Shown here: piece by piece, positions 17,534 to 26,241 of the stretch | How the letters are laid out: the number at the start of each line of letters is the position of its first letter | How positions within the stretch are numbered: the stretch's first letter is position 1 | NCBI GenBank assembly: GCA_029253285.1 | Contig: JAQWZU010000043.1 | Location: 1 to 38,136 of the forward strand | Source of the DNA: Akkermansiaceae bacterium | Lineage (GTDB): Bacteria > Verrucomicrobiota > Verrucomicrobiia > Verrucomicrobiales > Akkermansiaceae | DNA: 38,136 nt | Direction: 5' to 3' | Program-made: the position numbers and the translations under genes | Notes under the pieces: generated by a model | The model's database searches: none | The model's input: the letters and a program-made list of their open reading frames with translations, nothing else | What the model was told of the DNA's origin: nothing

Positions 17534-19576
17534 TCACTTCTTCCCGTGATTAGTCCGACTCCGCCCGCCGAAATACTTGTCGCGAATCCACTTTGGCTGC
17601 CAGATGTCCAAAGTCCGCTTGGCATTATCGTAAATTGCCTCCTTGGGCTTGGGATTTTCCACTGAGAGCGGATGACGGTCACTATGGGAATTTCGGTTCT
17701 TTTCCATCATCGCCATCATTTCCGTCAGTTTTTCCGCATGCTCCAGCTTCTCCGCGAGATTGTTCGTTTCGTGAGGATCCTTTTTTAGGTCAAACAGAAG
17801 CCGATGATTGATCAGGGGATAGACATGCAACTTCCATCGTTCATCACGGACCGTGCGTTGGTTATTCTGAAAGGGCAAAAAGACCTCCTCGTGAACTTTC
17901 TCAATCTCCCCACGAATCAACGGCCCCAAATCTTGGGCATCACTCTTCTTCGGAATCGAGGTCCTCGAAAACCCGCACACCGTAGCATTGAGATCATGCA
18001 CATAGGTCATCGCTTCAGTTGACTTCCCTTTCGGAATGCCCGGACCTTTGATGATGAGCGGGCACTTCATGCTCTGCTCGTAGACATTCTGTTTACCAAG
18101 TAAACCATGGCTCCCCATCGCCAAACCATGGTCAGCGGTATAAACGATGTAGGTATTGTCGGCATGGGGAGTTCCTTCGAGAGCCCTCATGATCCGTCCG
18201 ACCTGCTCGTCCAGGTGCGTCACCAGACCATAATACTCGCAGAGTTGATCACTAATGACTTCCTTGGTTCTCGGCCAGGGTCCCAACCCCTCATCACGGC
18301 CTGATGTCGACGCAGGAGCATTTTGAAAGGGATGTTGGGGCAAATAATTCGGTGGGAGCGGCGGACGATTCTTGTAGTAAATCTCGCGATACTTCTCGGG
18401 CGGGTTTCTCGGATCATGCGGAGCCATAAAAGCCACGTAGAGAAAGAAAGGCTTCTCCTCATCCGCCTTTTCAATGAACTCAATCGCGGCATCCGCAAAA
18501 ACGGTGCTCGAGAATCCTCCCGCATCACGTTTCGGCATCAGCTTTCCCCCCTCAAGATCCTGGACCTGAAACGAAGTATGATCCGCCATCCCTCCCATGT
18601 AGATCGCTTTTCCGCTGTGAAACGACTTATCCAAAGTTCCCTTTCCATTGTGCCACTTCCCTACGATGTAGGATTGATACCCACCTTCATTCTCCAGATG
18701 AGCCGGGAGCACCACCGAATCGCCCCAATTTGTCTGAGGCCTCTTTTCCGGCAAACTCATCCAATGACGCCCCGTCATCAACATCGCCCGACTCGCCACA
18801 CAAACGGCTCCACTAAAAGAACCCGCGCAGTAGTTTTGGCGAAAACTCATCCCCTCCGCAGCCAAGGCATCGAGATTTGGAGTTTTGATGTGGGGATTCC
18901 CGTGCGCTCCAATCGTGTCCGCCCGTTGATCATCGGCGAAAAGGAAGATAATATTGGGACGCGACCGCAGCTTGTGATGCAGTTGCGCCACCATTCCCAT
19001 GTAATGATCCATGCGATAATCCACCGCAGACTTCTTCATATGCGCCGCAGACTTCACCGTCTCACCCAACGCCTCGTAATAAAGCCCGAGATACAAATGC
19101 GCGTAGCAAAGTTGATTTCTCAACCTCAGCCCTTCGGCATTCTTCGCCGCTGCCTCAAGCACTGCTTTTTCCGAGCCGGTTCCTCCGAACAAATCATGCA
19201 CCTCCTTCATCGGCACCCGGGAATCTCCCTCGATCGGGATATAATCCTTCCTCGCTTTGTTCACCGATCCACCCGTCCCGCGCACCACACACAGAAAATG
19301 CCACACCGCATTCTCAACATCATGTCCGTTCACTGTCTGATGGCTGACAAACTGCGCCACGCCCTTGTCATACTCACCCGCATAATAAAGGGCCAAACCA
19401 CGCTGCCAATGGTGCGGACCACGACGTGGAACCATGGCAATCTCGCGATCCCAATCAATAATCGCCTCTTTAACCTTTCCCGCAAAAAAATTCTCAGCTC
19501 CCTGTCGATAGAGATCGTCAGCTTGCTGAGCCGAAACGAGACATGTCAGAATTAAGAATGAAATTAGAACCTTCAT
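17534..19576 (-). CDS. Exported TPR-sulfatase fusion protein
   Basis: 680 residues. Signal peptide about 1-17 (ends SAQ). Residues 20-200 are tetratricopeptide-like helical repeats (LYRQGAENFFAGKVKEAI; HHWQRGLALYYAGEYDKG; YAHLYLGLYYEALGE), of the type seen in NlpI-like proteins. From residue 206 the sulfatase domain starts (RPNIIFLFADDQRAD, metal-binding D215/D216). The formylglycine motif is C259-V-A-S-R263 followed by AMLMTGR, a Cys-type site that in active enzymes is oxidised by a formylglycine-generating enzyme. Further active-site segments are GKWH (K307), PHDPRNPP (H387) and TADHGLAMGSHGLLGK. It probably removes sulfate esters from glycans; substrate unknown. The start codon overlaps the stop of an SLC13 relic (ATGA) and lies inside a hairpin. 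Confidence 0.9.
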   Translation of the reverse strand: MKVLISFLILTCLVSAQQADDLYRQGAENFFAGKVKEAIIDWDREIAMVPRRGPHHWQRGLALYYAGEYDKGVAQFVSHQTVNGHDVENAVWHFLCVVRGTGGSVNKARKDYIPIEGDSRVPMKEVHDLFGGTGSEKAVLEAAAKNAEGLRLRNQLCYAHLYLGLYYEALGETVKSAAHMKKSAVDYRMDHYMGMVAQLHHKLRSRPNIIFLFADDQRADTIGAHGNPHIKTPNLDALAAEGMSFRQNYCAGSFSGAVCVASRAMLMTGRHWMSLPEKRPQTNWGDSVVLPAHLENEGGYQSYIVGKWHNGKGTLDKSFHSGKAIYMGGMADHTSFQVQDLEGGKLMPKRDAGGFSSTVFADAAIEFIEKADEEKPFFLYVAFMAPHDPRNPPEKYREIYYKNRPPLPPNYLPQHPFQNAPASTSGRDEGLGPWPRTKEVISDQLCEYYGLVTHLDEQVGRIMRALEGTPHADNTYIVYTADHGLAMGSHGLLGKQNVYEQSMKCPLIIKGPGIPKGKSTEAMTYVHDLNATVCGFSRTSIPKKSDAQDLGPLIRGEIEKVHEEVFLPFQNNQRTVRDERWKLHVYPLINHRLLFDLKKDPHETNNLAEKLEHAEKLTEMMAMMEKNRNSHSDRHPLSVENPKPKEAIYDNAKRTLDIWQPKWIRDKYFGGRSRTNHGKK

Positions 19577-19641
19577 CGCGGCCTACAATAAAGGCTCGCG
19601 ATGAACACTCCGATCAAATTCATTACAATTCCTGCCCTCTC
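19573..19641 (-). pseudogene. Relic of the C-terminus of a second SLC13-type transporter
   Basis: The 69 bases from the LamG stop codon to the sulfatase start, read in the frame right after that stop, encode 22 residues ending in TGA. They include GIVMNLIGV and SLYC. The intact SLC13 transporter at 26238-27629 ends with the same pattern (GIVLNLIGV ... SLYC). By hand alignment without gaps, 14 of 22 residues and about 52 of 69 bases agree. In both places the TGA overlaps the ATG of the next gene within CGATGA. I infer a former second transporter gene whose body was replaced or deleted. An ATG at 19623, 13 bases after GGAGAGGG, could also give a 16-residue leader peptide coupled to the sulfatase. 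Confidence 0.75.
19575..19602 (-). promoter_or_regulatory. Hairpin covering the sulfatase start codon
   Basis: ATCGCG-GCC (19575-19583) pairs with GGC-CGCGAT (19593-19602) with a single bulged base at 19596 and a nine-base loop, giving nine base pairs. In the mRNA the start codon of the sulfatase sits at the end of the 3' arm, so folding could hide it unless ribosomes translate the overlapping relic frame. The structure may be chance, because the sequence also encodes the SLC13 relic. Confidence 0.4.
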
Positions 19642-21834
19642 CTACAAGCCCGGGAGGATACGATAGAAGCGCCTTGGGTTCCCCGGATCAGGCAGAACAA
19701 CTCCGCTAATCACAATGGTGGTTTCGGTTCCGCCGGAAGGAATCGAATCGTCGAGCTCGATCCAGGCCTCTGTTGACAAGTCAACCGTCGTTTCAAGAGC
19801 GTAGGTTTGGCCGGGAATGGAATCGAAAGTCAGCCTGATCCCGCCAGCCGCGTCATCATACTCGATATCCTTGATCGCCAAATCTCCCCCGGGGCCACCG
19901 AGGGCATCATACTTGTCAGAAACCTGCGAGGCATTGAGAACACGGGATCCGTAATAGTTAAAGACCGCGATATCACCGGTGAAGGCCTCGAAGGGGAAAG
20001 TCGTGCTCGTCGGAATATTCGCTCCTTTTCCGAGCTCGGCGAGATCTCCCCCATCCCAGTCGGCGATAATTCCTGTGCTGGAGGTTGGACCGGCAACAAG
20101 TTGGCCATTCACATAAAGAGTAGCCACGCCAGGGGACAGCCCTCCAACATCAGCCGTCGCCACGATGTGAAAGAAATCAGTGGCAAGGCCGATGGCTGAG
20201 AGGTCGGTCGAAATGATAATTCGTTGCGAGGCGTTATCCGCAGATTGAAAGCGGAAATCTAGGATACTGGCAGTGAGGACAATGCCTAATCCCTGACCAT
20301 TTCCGCCGGTATTGAAGAGGGTGTGCGTTCCGGTAAAATCTCCGGGGCGAACTACCATTTCCCAACTCACATCTTCTTTCGTCACGAGATCACCAAGCCC
20401 GTCCTGCCACGAATCGAAGGGATTCGCAGCGAGGTTATAGCCCGGACTATTCACCCACTTACTAATTGAAGAAAAATTACTCGCACCACTCTGAACCGTG
20501 CCACCCGTGTTATTGATGAACGCGATACCCACATTCCCGGTGGTGTTTGTTGTCGGATTCCACTGGGTGAGCACTCCATCCGGCTCTTCAGCCACCTCCC
20601 AACCGAGATCAGGGTTGCTTGCATCAATTACGGTGAGAGTAAATTCCGAAGTTGTCGTCCCAAATGCATTGGTTGCCGCGAAAGTGTAGGTCGTAGTCTC
20701 GGTCGGGGATAATTCAGTCCGATCAAGCCCGGTGACATCATTGCCGCTCATGCTGAGACTTGCCTCACCGAAAACATCCCAGAAAATCGTAGTTGATTGC
20801 CCCTCGAGCAGAGTCTCGGAACCACGATTAATGACCTCGTTGATGAGAGGGGCGGTATCGACCAATACCGTAACTTGAAGTTCCGCCGTGCCTCCCCCGC
20901 GGGTGCCGGTGAGAGTATAAGTCGTGGTAACAGTCGGATTGACCGTTGTTTTTGCCAGCCCTGAAACAGCTCCAACTCCGTTATCGATGGTCAGAGTATC
21001 GTTTGCAGGATCGCTTGCCCAACTGAGTTCTACCGGAGCCCCGCTTGCCACCGCTTCCTCGGAAGCTTCGAATGTCGAAAGAATCGAATCACCAATGGCA
21101 AGCTCCGCAATCGCTGCAGCATCCAGCGCCTCGTCGTAAATACGCACCTCGTCGATTCCGCCCCGCCAATTATGGGTCAATGAGAAATCATCCCCGATAC
21201 GCACATCCGAACCAACGGCAGTATTGATTGCAACACTTTGACTGGCACTCGGCGGGGAATCGATACTTCCAAATTCAGCATCGAGAACACCATCGACATA
21301 GAGCTTGGCATCCTGAATATTTGGAGTGCCGTCATTTTCCCAGGTTACCGCGACATGGTGCCATTCGGCGTCCGTTACCACGGTATTCCCCACAAAGAAA
21401 CCACCACTAGCTTCGACGCGAATCGCACCGGCAGTGCCATTTCCAGTCTGAATTCGAAAGGTCCATTTTTGAGTCGCCGAATTACTCCCCCAAGAAACAA
21501 TACCCATGTCTTGGGCCGTGCTGTTGAGTTCGGTCTTGATCCAAGCGGAAACCGAGCGATCACCGGTTCCAGAAATTCCTTTGTAACCGACGATATTGAT
21601 TTGATCATCGACCCCATCCATCGCAAGGGCGGCCGTGGTTCCCGCAGGAACAGGCGGAAGATCAGTGGTATTCCAAAGTGTGGTTCCCGCAATCGTCCCA
21701 GTCCGACCATTCGCGGTGCTATCTCCAGCGGTAGCTCCCGTTCCTTCTTCAAGAGTCCAGTGGGCGACCAAATCCGCGCGAAGCCCCAGATGAGAGAGAG
21801 CCAGTAGAACGAGAGGAATTTTTGCTAACTTCAT
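19642..21834 (-). CDS. Secreted LamG/concanavalin-like repeat protein
   Basis: 730 residues from ATG 21834 (the frame continues to a GTG at 21861, but the signal peptide begins at MKLAKIPLVLLALSHLGLRA). The layout is: LamG/Con A-like domain about 22-245 (LVAHWTLEEGTGATAGDSTANGRTG at its start; GGIDEVRIYDEAL at its end), two Ig-like/PKD-like modules about 250-325 and 330-403 (TTTYTLTGT, TTTYTFAAT), a second LamG-like domain about 410-640 (MVVRPGDFTGTHTLFNTGG ... DIAVFNYYGSRVL), and a C-terminal beta-rich module ending GNPRRFYRILPGL. Such proteins bind carbohydrate or surface ligands outside the cell; no catalytic motif is visible. It lies between the CotH protein and the sulfatase and probably replaced an SLC13 transporter. 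Confidence 0.8.
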   Translation of the reverse strand: MKLAKIPLVLLALSHLGLRADLVAHWTLEEGTGATAGDSTANGRTGTIAGTTLWNTTDLPPVPAGTTAALAMDGVDDQINIVGYKGISGTGDRSVSAWIKTELNSTAQDMGIVSWGSNSATQKWTFRIQTGNGTAGAIRVEASGGFFVGNTVVTDAEWHHVAVTWENDGTPNIQDAKLYVDGVLDAEFGSIDSPPSASQSVAINTAVGSDVRIGDDFSLTHNWRGGIDEVRIYDEALDAAAIAELAIGDSILSTFEASEEAVASGAPVELSWASDPANDTLTIDNGVGAVSGLAKTTVNPTVTTTYTLTGTRGGGTAELQVTVLVDTAPLINEVINRGSETLLEGQSTTIFWDVFGEASLSMSGNDVTGLDRTELSPTETTTYTFAATNAFGTTTSEFTLTVIDASNPDLGWEVAEEPDGVLTQWNPTTNTTGNVGIAFINNTGGTVQSGASNFSSISKWVNSPGYNLAANPFDSWQDGLGDLVTKEDVSWEMVVRPGDFTGTHTLFNTGGNGQGLGIVLTASILDFRFQSADNASQRIIISTDLSAIGLATDFFHIVATADVGGLSPGVATLYVNGQLVAGPTSSTGIIADWDGGDLAELGKGANIPTSTTFPFEAFTGDIAVFNYYGSRVLNASQVSDKYDALGGPGGDLAIKDIEYDDAAGGIRLTFDSIPGQTYALETTVDLSTEAWIELDDSIPSGGTETTIVISGVVLPDPGNPRRFYRILPGL

Positions 21835-21863
21835 ATTGAATAGGGCTATCAGAGGGTTCACCC

Positions 21864-21896
21864 TGTGAAAAGCGAAAGTGACAACCTTCTTTCACA
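21864..21896. repeat. Inverted repeat between the CotH and LamG genes
   Basis: TGTGAAA (21864-21870) and TTTCACA (21890-21896) form a perfect seven-base inverted repeat with a 19-base loop; next to it is GGG-TTCA-CCC (21854-21863). Both lie upstream of the LamG start in a 75-base gap. No T-run follows, so an RNA processing or stabilising structure or an operator is as likely as a terminator. Confidence 0.3.
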
Positions 21897-21909
21897 ACCG
21901 TTCCCATTC

Positions 21910-24900
21910 CTATGGCCTCGCCACCAATACGACCCGAGCGAAGCGCAATGGAGGGCTGGCAGCATTTGGGGTCGGAGCCCGCCAATGGTGAATACTCACT
22001 CTATCAACCCGCTCGTCAGACCCCAAAAAAACGGCCGCACCACTCAGCCAGGTTTCCAAATCAGCTGAGAATTCCACCGAGATCTCCGCATCATCCGCGC
22101 CAGTAATCGCGGAAACAGCAGTCACCAGATAGTCATCGACCGCCCCATTGACTTCAAGGCTTTGAATCGAGGCTGAAATTCCCCCAAGTGGATCGGTCAG
22201 GGCATAGGACAGGAGATCATTTGAGCTGGTGCCGGTGAATATCAAGGCATCAGAACCACCCGGACTTCCTCCTAAATCAACACTCGACCGCCAACTCGTG
22301 GCATTGCCCGGATCAGGACTCGAAGAGGGAGCGATCAAGGTCAACGAGTAACCCCCACCATCAGCATTTTGAGACCAGAGATCTCCATCATCATAGCGGA
22401 AACTCTGGATCGGATCTCCATTGGAACCACTCAGCAACAAATCCTCACCACCATTATCCAGCCGTCCCGTGTAGATGCCAGCCACCGGAAGGCCCGCGCC
22501 AAAGGCACTCTCAAAACCAGCAAGATCGGCCACAAGCAACAAACGCTCCCCGGGAGCGAGAACTGCCTCGTCTGGAAACGCGAATGTGATCCCTCTTGCA
22601 AAAACAACACCTGCAAGACTTACCGGCACCGGACCAATATTCATAAGCTCGACATACTCGCTGGTCTCAAACTGGCCCGCCGGATTATAAAAGATCTCGG
22701 ATATCACAAGATTAGCAGCCGAGGCCGGGAGAGCTGTGACAAAGGTCGCTTGGTTGAGCGCACTCCATTCATCGCCATCGAAACTCCGGGCCAAAACCGT
22801 TGTCGCCGAATTGATCGTTACCGCGTCTCCCGGAGAACTCAGGCTGGTCACGTCAATCTGCAAATCCATTCCCATATCGGAACTTCCCACACTGCCATTG
22901 TGAAGCTCGACCGCGATTACATTCGCGCCCTCCACAAAAGCCGATGGTGGAAAATCAAAGACATCAATATTCCCCTCCGCCCCATTACTGTCGCTCAAAG
23001 CAGTCGTGAGATAGTCCACGGGGTCATTCCGCATATTGTCGCGGGCAATTTCGGTGCCATTTAGGTAAACGATGGCTCCTCCATCCGACATCACACGCGC
23101 CCTCGCTTCAGTAATAAGATTAACATTAGTCAGCTCAACTTCTTTTCGAAAGTAAACGGTGAGATTCCTGCCCACATTAATCTCCGGACCTCCAAAGGGA
23201 TGAAAATTGATCGTACCATAACCCAACGGAGCATCTCCGACCGGCCAGTTGTCATCGTTAAAAGAAGGATCCTTCCAGCCACTTCCTTGGTCACTACCAT
23301 CATCAAGGTAACTCCATCCGGGAGCACCTGCGCCGAGAAGAACAAGCTCGTTCTTTGTGCCATCAATCTTGACGGCACTCGGACTAATTGCTCCTCCGGG
23401 CACCCGCGGATCACTCCCATCAACCGTATAGTAAATATCCCCCGCTTCGTTTGTAATCGTCAGCCCAAAGCCATCCGAAACACTCCCGCCGTGCTGACTG
23501 AAAACCGGAGGATCGATATCAGGATAAAGTCCCGCCGCACGAAACTGACTGATACTGATCGGCGTGCGATTTGGAAACCAGGTAGTATACTCACGATTGA
23601 GCCCGTTTTCAAAATCAACCAAAGTTCGAGGGTTTGAATCCAAGTGATCCCCCCACCTCGCGCTCTCGGCCTTCAAGGCAATGCGAATCCCCTCCGCCCG
23701 CGCGTCCCACTGGGCCATCCCGTTTTCAGGAGTCAATGCCCCCCCATTGAACATGTGCTTGAAAGCCCGGTCAGCGAACTGCAAGACATACTCCGGATTG
23801 CTTTTCAGCCATGTATTGACCGAGGTTGGTCGCTGTTCGGCACCTGAGCGAGGATGTGTAATGGAATTGATGTTAAGATTTCCGGTAGTCAGACCATTGA
23901 GACCAGCGCGTTCGGCATCATGGCAAAAGAACATGTACTTCCCCGGAGGATTTAACTGACGCATCGCCCGAACATTGTTCTGGTCCCAATCGGTATTCCC
24001 AGCGTGAAAATTGAGCACAAGATAGTCGATAAAACTATCCAAATCGAGATACTCTTCAACCGTGGCAAGGTCCCCTGCCTCCGCCGCATCGAGTACCGCC
24101 CGCCAACTATCAAGCATCCGCGAACTCACCTCGGCCGGAGTTCCTTTGATCACCTCGATATTATTCCCTCCCACAATCCGAAAACCTTCCCAATCGTCTT
24201 CATCCCCGCCAAATCGTTCCGCAGTCCATTCCTCCTCGATCCGTTCGAATAAATGATGCACCCCAAAGTAGAACCCGTTGAAGTAGACATGCACTTCGTT
24301 TTGAAGCGCCTCAGGATACCCCATTGCGGTGTGGGCATCACGAAACCACTGATCCCGGATATACATCGCGTACTGCCGCACCGCCGAGGTCGGGTGAAAC
24401 CATCCGTTACCGTTCCCTCCTCGCAGGATGATCTGATTAAAGGTATCGGTGGCCGCCCCTTCGCCAAATAACGGAAAATTCAATTTCCCGACACCATATC
24501 GATTCCGAAAAGCGAGACGGAAATTGTGCTTCCCCCGCCCCGGGTTTCTCGAAGCATTCCCGTTCATCAACATTCCGGCATCTAACTGAATGGGTGCACC
24601 ATCCTTAAAATCCATCAATTCCACCGAAACCCGCCGCTCTGAACCGGGACCGGAGTCTTGTGGATTCACTTGAATTCCCGTCTGTTGATTGAACAGATTC
24701 TCAATATCAGTGACAATTGAAACCGTCGGAATATCCCGCAGGGATTCCTTCAATTCCTCACGACTGTATACCGGCCCAACGATCTCAGGATCCATTTCAA
24801 AATCACCGGGGATACTGTTTCCATTGCGTTGCCGCCACGGTAGCGGATAGCCCGGCGGCTGCGCAGGCTGATCCAGCACATCATCCAAAAAGAGATAAGT

Positions 24901-26241
24901 TTGCGTATCAACATTCGATGGCCTGAGCCCGTTCTTAAAAGCAGCCGCACGTAAAACCGTACTCGTGTTAATATTCACCGCCGCCAAGGACGCCGAATCC
25001 GGATCGGAAACCGGAACTTGATTACCGTTCTCGAGTGTCGGCGTACTCCCATCCAACGTATAAATAATGAGAGCTCCCGGCGTTCCGCATTCGATCGTGG
25101 CAATGAATGGCGACTCAAAAAAACCACGATCAACATCGAAGGTCGTATCACTCACAAAATCAACAAACTCGATATCCGCGTTCGGAGTGCCCGGCGTAGG
25201 CGACGCCAAATACCCCCCAATAATCCCTCCGGAAAGGTCGCGCACCTCTCCCTTGAGACGCGGAACCAACAAAACATCCGAACTCTCCTTGATGTCGTTC
25301 AACACCTGAAATGCTAGTAAGTTTTCGCCACCCAATAGCTTCCCCGAAAAGTCGATTTCAAAGCTCTCAATCTCGTCGCCCTCACGAATCTCCCCTCGAT
25401 CCGTCGCAACAGAATCGTAGCTGAGATCCGCAGGTAAATTTGCCGAGGAAACCAATTCCCCGTTAAGATACGCGGCGAATCCATCTTCATAAAATAGATC
25501 AAGCGTCATACTCACCACCTCGGCAGGATTATCGATTTGGAATGGAACCCGCACATACGCACTCCCGGCCTTCCCTTGCATCGCATCTCGCGTGTCTCCA
25601 CCCGCACCAATGAATCCCGGAAAGGAATATCCGTAACCAATTCCAGTTTGCGCGGAATTCCAGCCCCCGTCATCAAAGCCAACTTCCTGCCAAGAATCTC
25701 CTATATCAACGAGGGGAGCAATCCAAGTCCCCGATGACGGCCACGGAACAAATATCTCCGGTTCAGAGATCGCATTCGTTCCCGTCCCGAAAGCGACGCC
25801 ATAAAACTGCCGGGGATATACCGGGCTGAATTGGCTGATGAGCGAACTCCCGTCAGCAGCGATTAGACCCAAATACTCACCACTGCTCGATAAGGAGAAA
25901 TTGGTATGCAGCTCCTCTGCCGGGTCCCGACGATCTTTCCCCGAGGCAAAAACGACAAGATACCCTCCACCCGCAATGGAAACATCGGGCAGCATCCACT
26001 TCGTCAGATTTGAAAAATTATCCGTCAGAAAAAGCCCGTCGGTGGAAACCGGAGAATTTCCCGGATTATGAATCTCAATCCAATCCGATGCCTCACCATC
26101 GCTGTCGGGATACGATCCATCGCTATCCGCCAAAAACTCAGTAAGTCGCAACTGCCCCCCCGCGAAACAAGGAAACAACAAAAGGAAAAGCAACACCTCC
26201 CAAATTCGGTAAATGCGCGATTTTTTCTTCACCAAACTCAT
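21910..26241 (-). CDS. Giant secreted CotH-kinase/lamin-tail protein
   Basis: 1443 residues from ATG 26241, which overlaps the stop of the SLC13 gene (ATGA). Signal segment about 9-28. Domains in order: lamin-tail domain about 30-135 (LRLTEFLAD, SDWIEIHNPG), a galactose-binding-like sandwich 157-335 (FYEDGFAAYLNGE), a chitobiase C-terminal-like module 364-452 (IYTLDGSTPT), a CotH kinase-like domain about 497-867, a second chitobiase-like module 912-957 (IYYTVDGSDPR), a second sandwich 974-1132 (SDGGAIVYLNGTEI) and a second lamin-tail domain 1177-1302 (LVISEIFYNPAG). In the CotH domain the probable active-site segments are FERIEE, NTDWDQNN (D751, N755/N756) and CHDAE (D775). CotH proteins are atypical secreted protein kinases in spore formers; the role of such giant forms in Verrucomicrobia is unknown. 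Confidence 0.82.
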   Translation of the reverse strand: MSLVKKKSRIYRIWEVLLFLLLFPCFAGGQLRLTEFLADSDGSYPDSDGEASDWIEIHNPGNSPVSTDGLFLTDNFSNLTKWMLPDVSIAGGGYLVVFASGKDRRDPAEELHTNFSLSSSGEYLGLIAADGSSLISQFSPVYPRQFYGVAFGTGTNAISEPEIFVPWPSSGTWIAPLVDIGDSWQEVGFDDGGWNSAQTGIGYGYSFPGFIGAGGDTRDAMQGKAGSAYVRVPFQIDNPAEVVSMTLDLFYEDGFAAYLNGELVSSANLPADLSYDSVATDRGEIREGDEIESFEIDFSGKLLGGENLLAFQVLNDIKESSDVLLVPRLKGEVRDLSGGIIGGYLASPTPGTPNADIEFVDFVSDTTFDVDRGFFESPFIATIECGTPGALIIYTLDGSTPTLENGNQVPVSDPDSASLAAVNINTSTVLRAAAFKNGLRPSNVDTQTYLFLDDVLDQPAQPPGYPLPWRQRNGNSIPGDFEMDPEIVGPVYSREELKESLRDIPTVSIVTDIENLFNQQTGIQVNPQDSGPGSERRVSVELMDFKDGAPIQLDAGMLMNGNASRNPGRGKHNFRLAFRNRYGVGKLNFPLFGEGAATDTFNQIILRGGNGNGWFHPTSAVRQYAMYIRDQWFRDAHTAMGYPEALQNEVHVYFNGFYFGVHHLFERIEEEWTAERFGGDEDDWEGFRIVGGNNIEVIKGTPAEVSSRMLDSWRAVLDAAEAGDLATVEEYLDLDSFIDYLVLNFHAGNTDWDQNNVRAMRQLNPPGKYMFFCHDAERAGLNGLTTGNLNINSITHPRSGAEQRPTSVNTWLKSNPEYVLQFADRAFKHMFNGGALTPENGMAQWDARAEGIRIALKAESARWGDHLDSNPRTLVDFENGLNREYTTWFPNRTPISISQFRAAGLYPDIDPPVFSQHGGSVSDGFGLTITNEAGDIYYTVDGSDPRVPGGAISPSAVKIDGTKNELVLLGAGAPGWSYLDDGSDQGSGWKDPSFNDDNWPVGDAPLGYGTINFHPFGGPEINVGRNLTVYFRKEVELTNVNLITEARARVMSDGGAIVYLNGTEIARDNMRNDPVDYLTTALSDSNGAEGNIDVFDFPPSAFVEGANVIAVELHNGSVGSSDMGMDLQIDVTSLSSPGDAVTINSATTVLARSFDGDEWSALNQATFVTALPASAANLVISEIFYNPAGQFETSEYVELMNIGPVPVSLAGVVFARGITFAFPDEAVLAPGERLLLVADLAGFESAFGAGLPVAGIYTGRLDNGGEDLLLSGSNGDPIQSFRYDDGDLWSQNADGGGYSLTLIAPSSSPDPGNATSWRSSVDLGGSPGGSDALIFTGTSSNDLLSYALTDPLGGISASIQSLEVNGAVDDYLVTAVSAITGADDAEISVEFSADLETWLSGAAVFLGSDERVDRVSIHHWRAPTPNAASPPLRFARVVLVARP

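Noticed and set aside
18323-19555. 410-codon open frame antisense to the sulfatase
   Set aside because: Basic, composition-driven translation without domain signature, opposite a well-supported gene.
21864-21896. TGTGAAA/TTTCACA as a CRP-like operator
   Set aside because: The arms are 19 bases apart instead of about six, so the spacing does not fit CRP; kept only as an inverted repeat.
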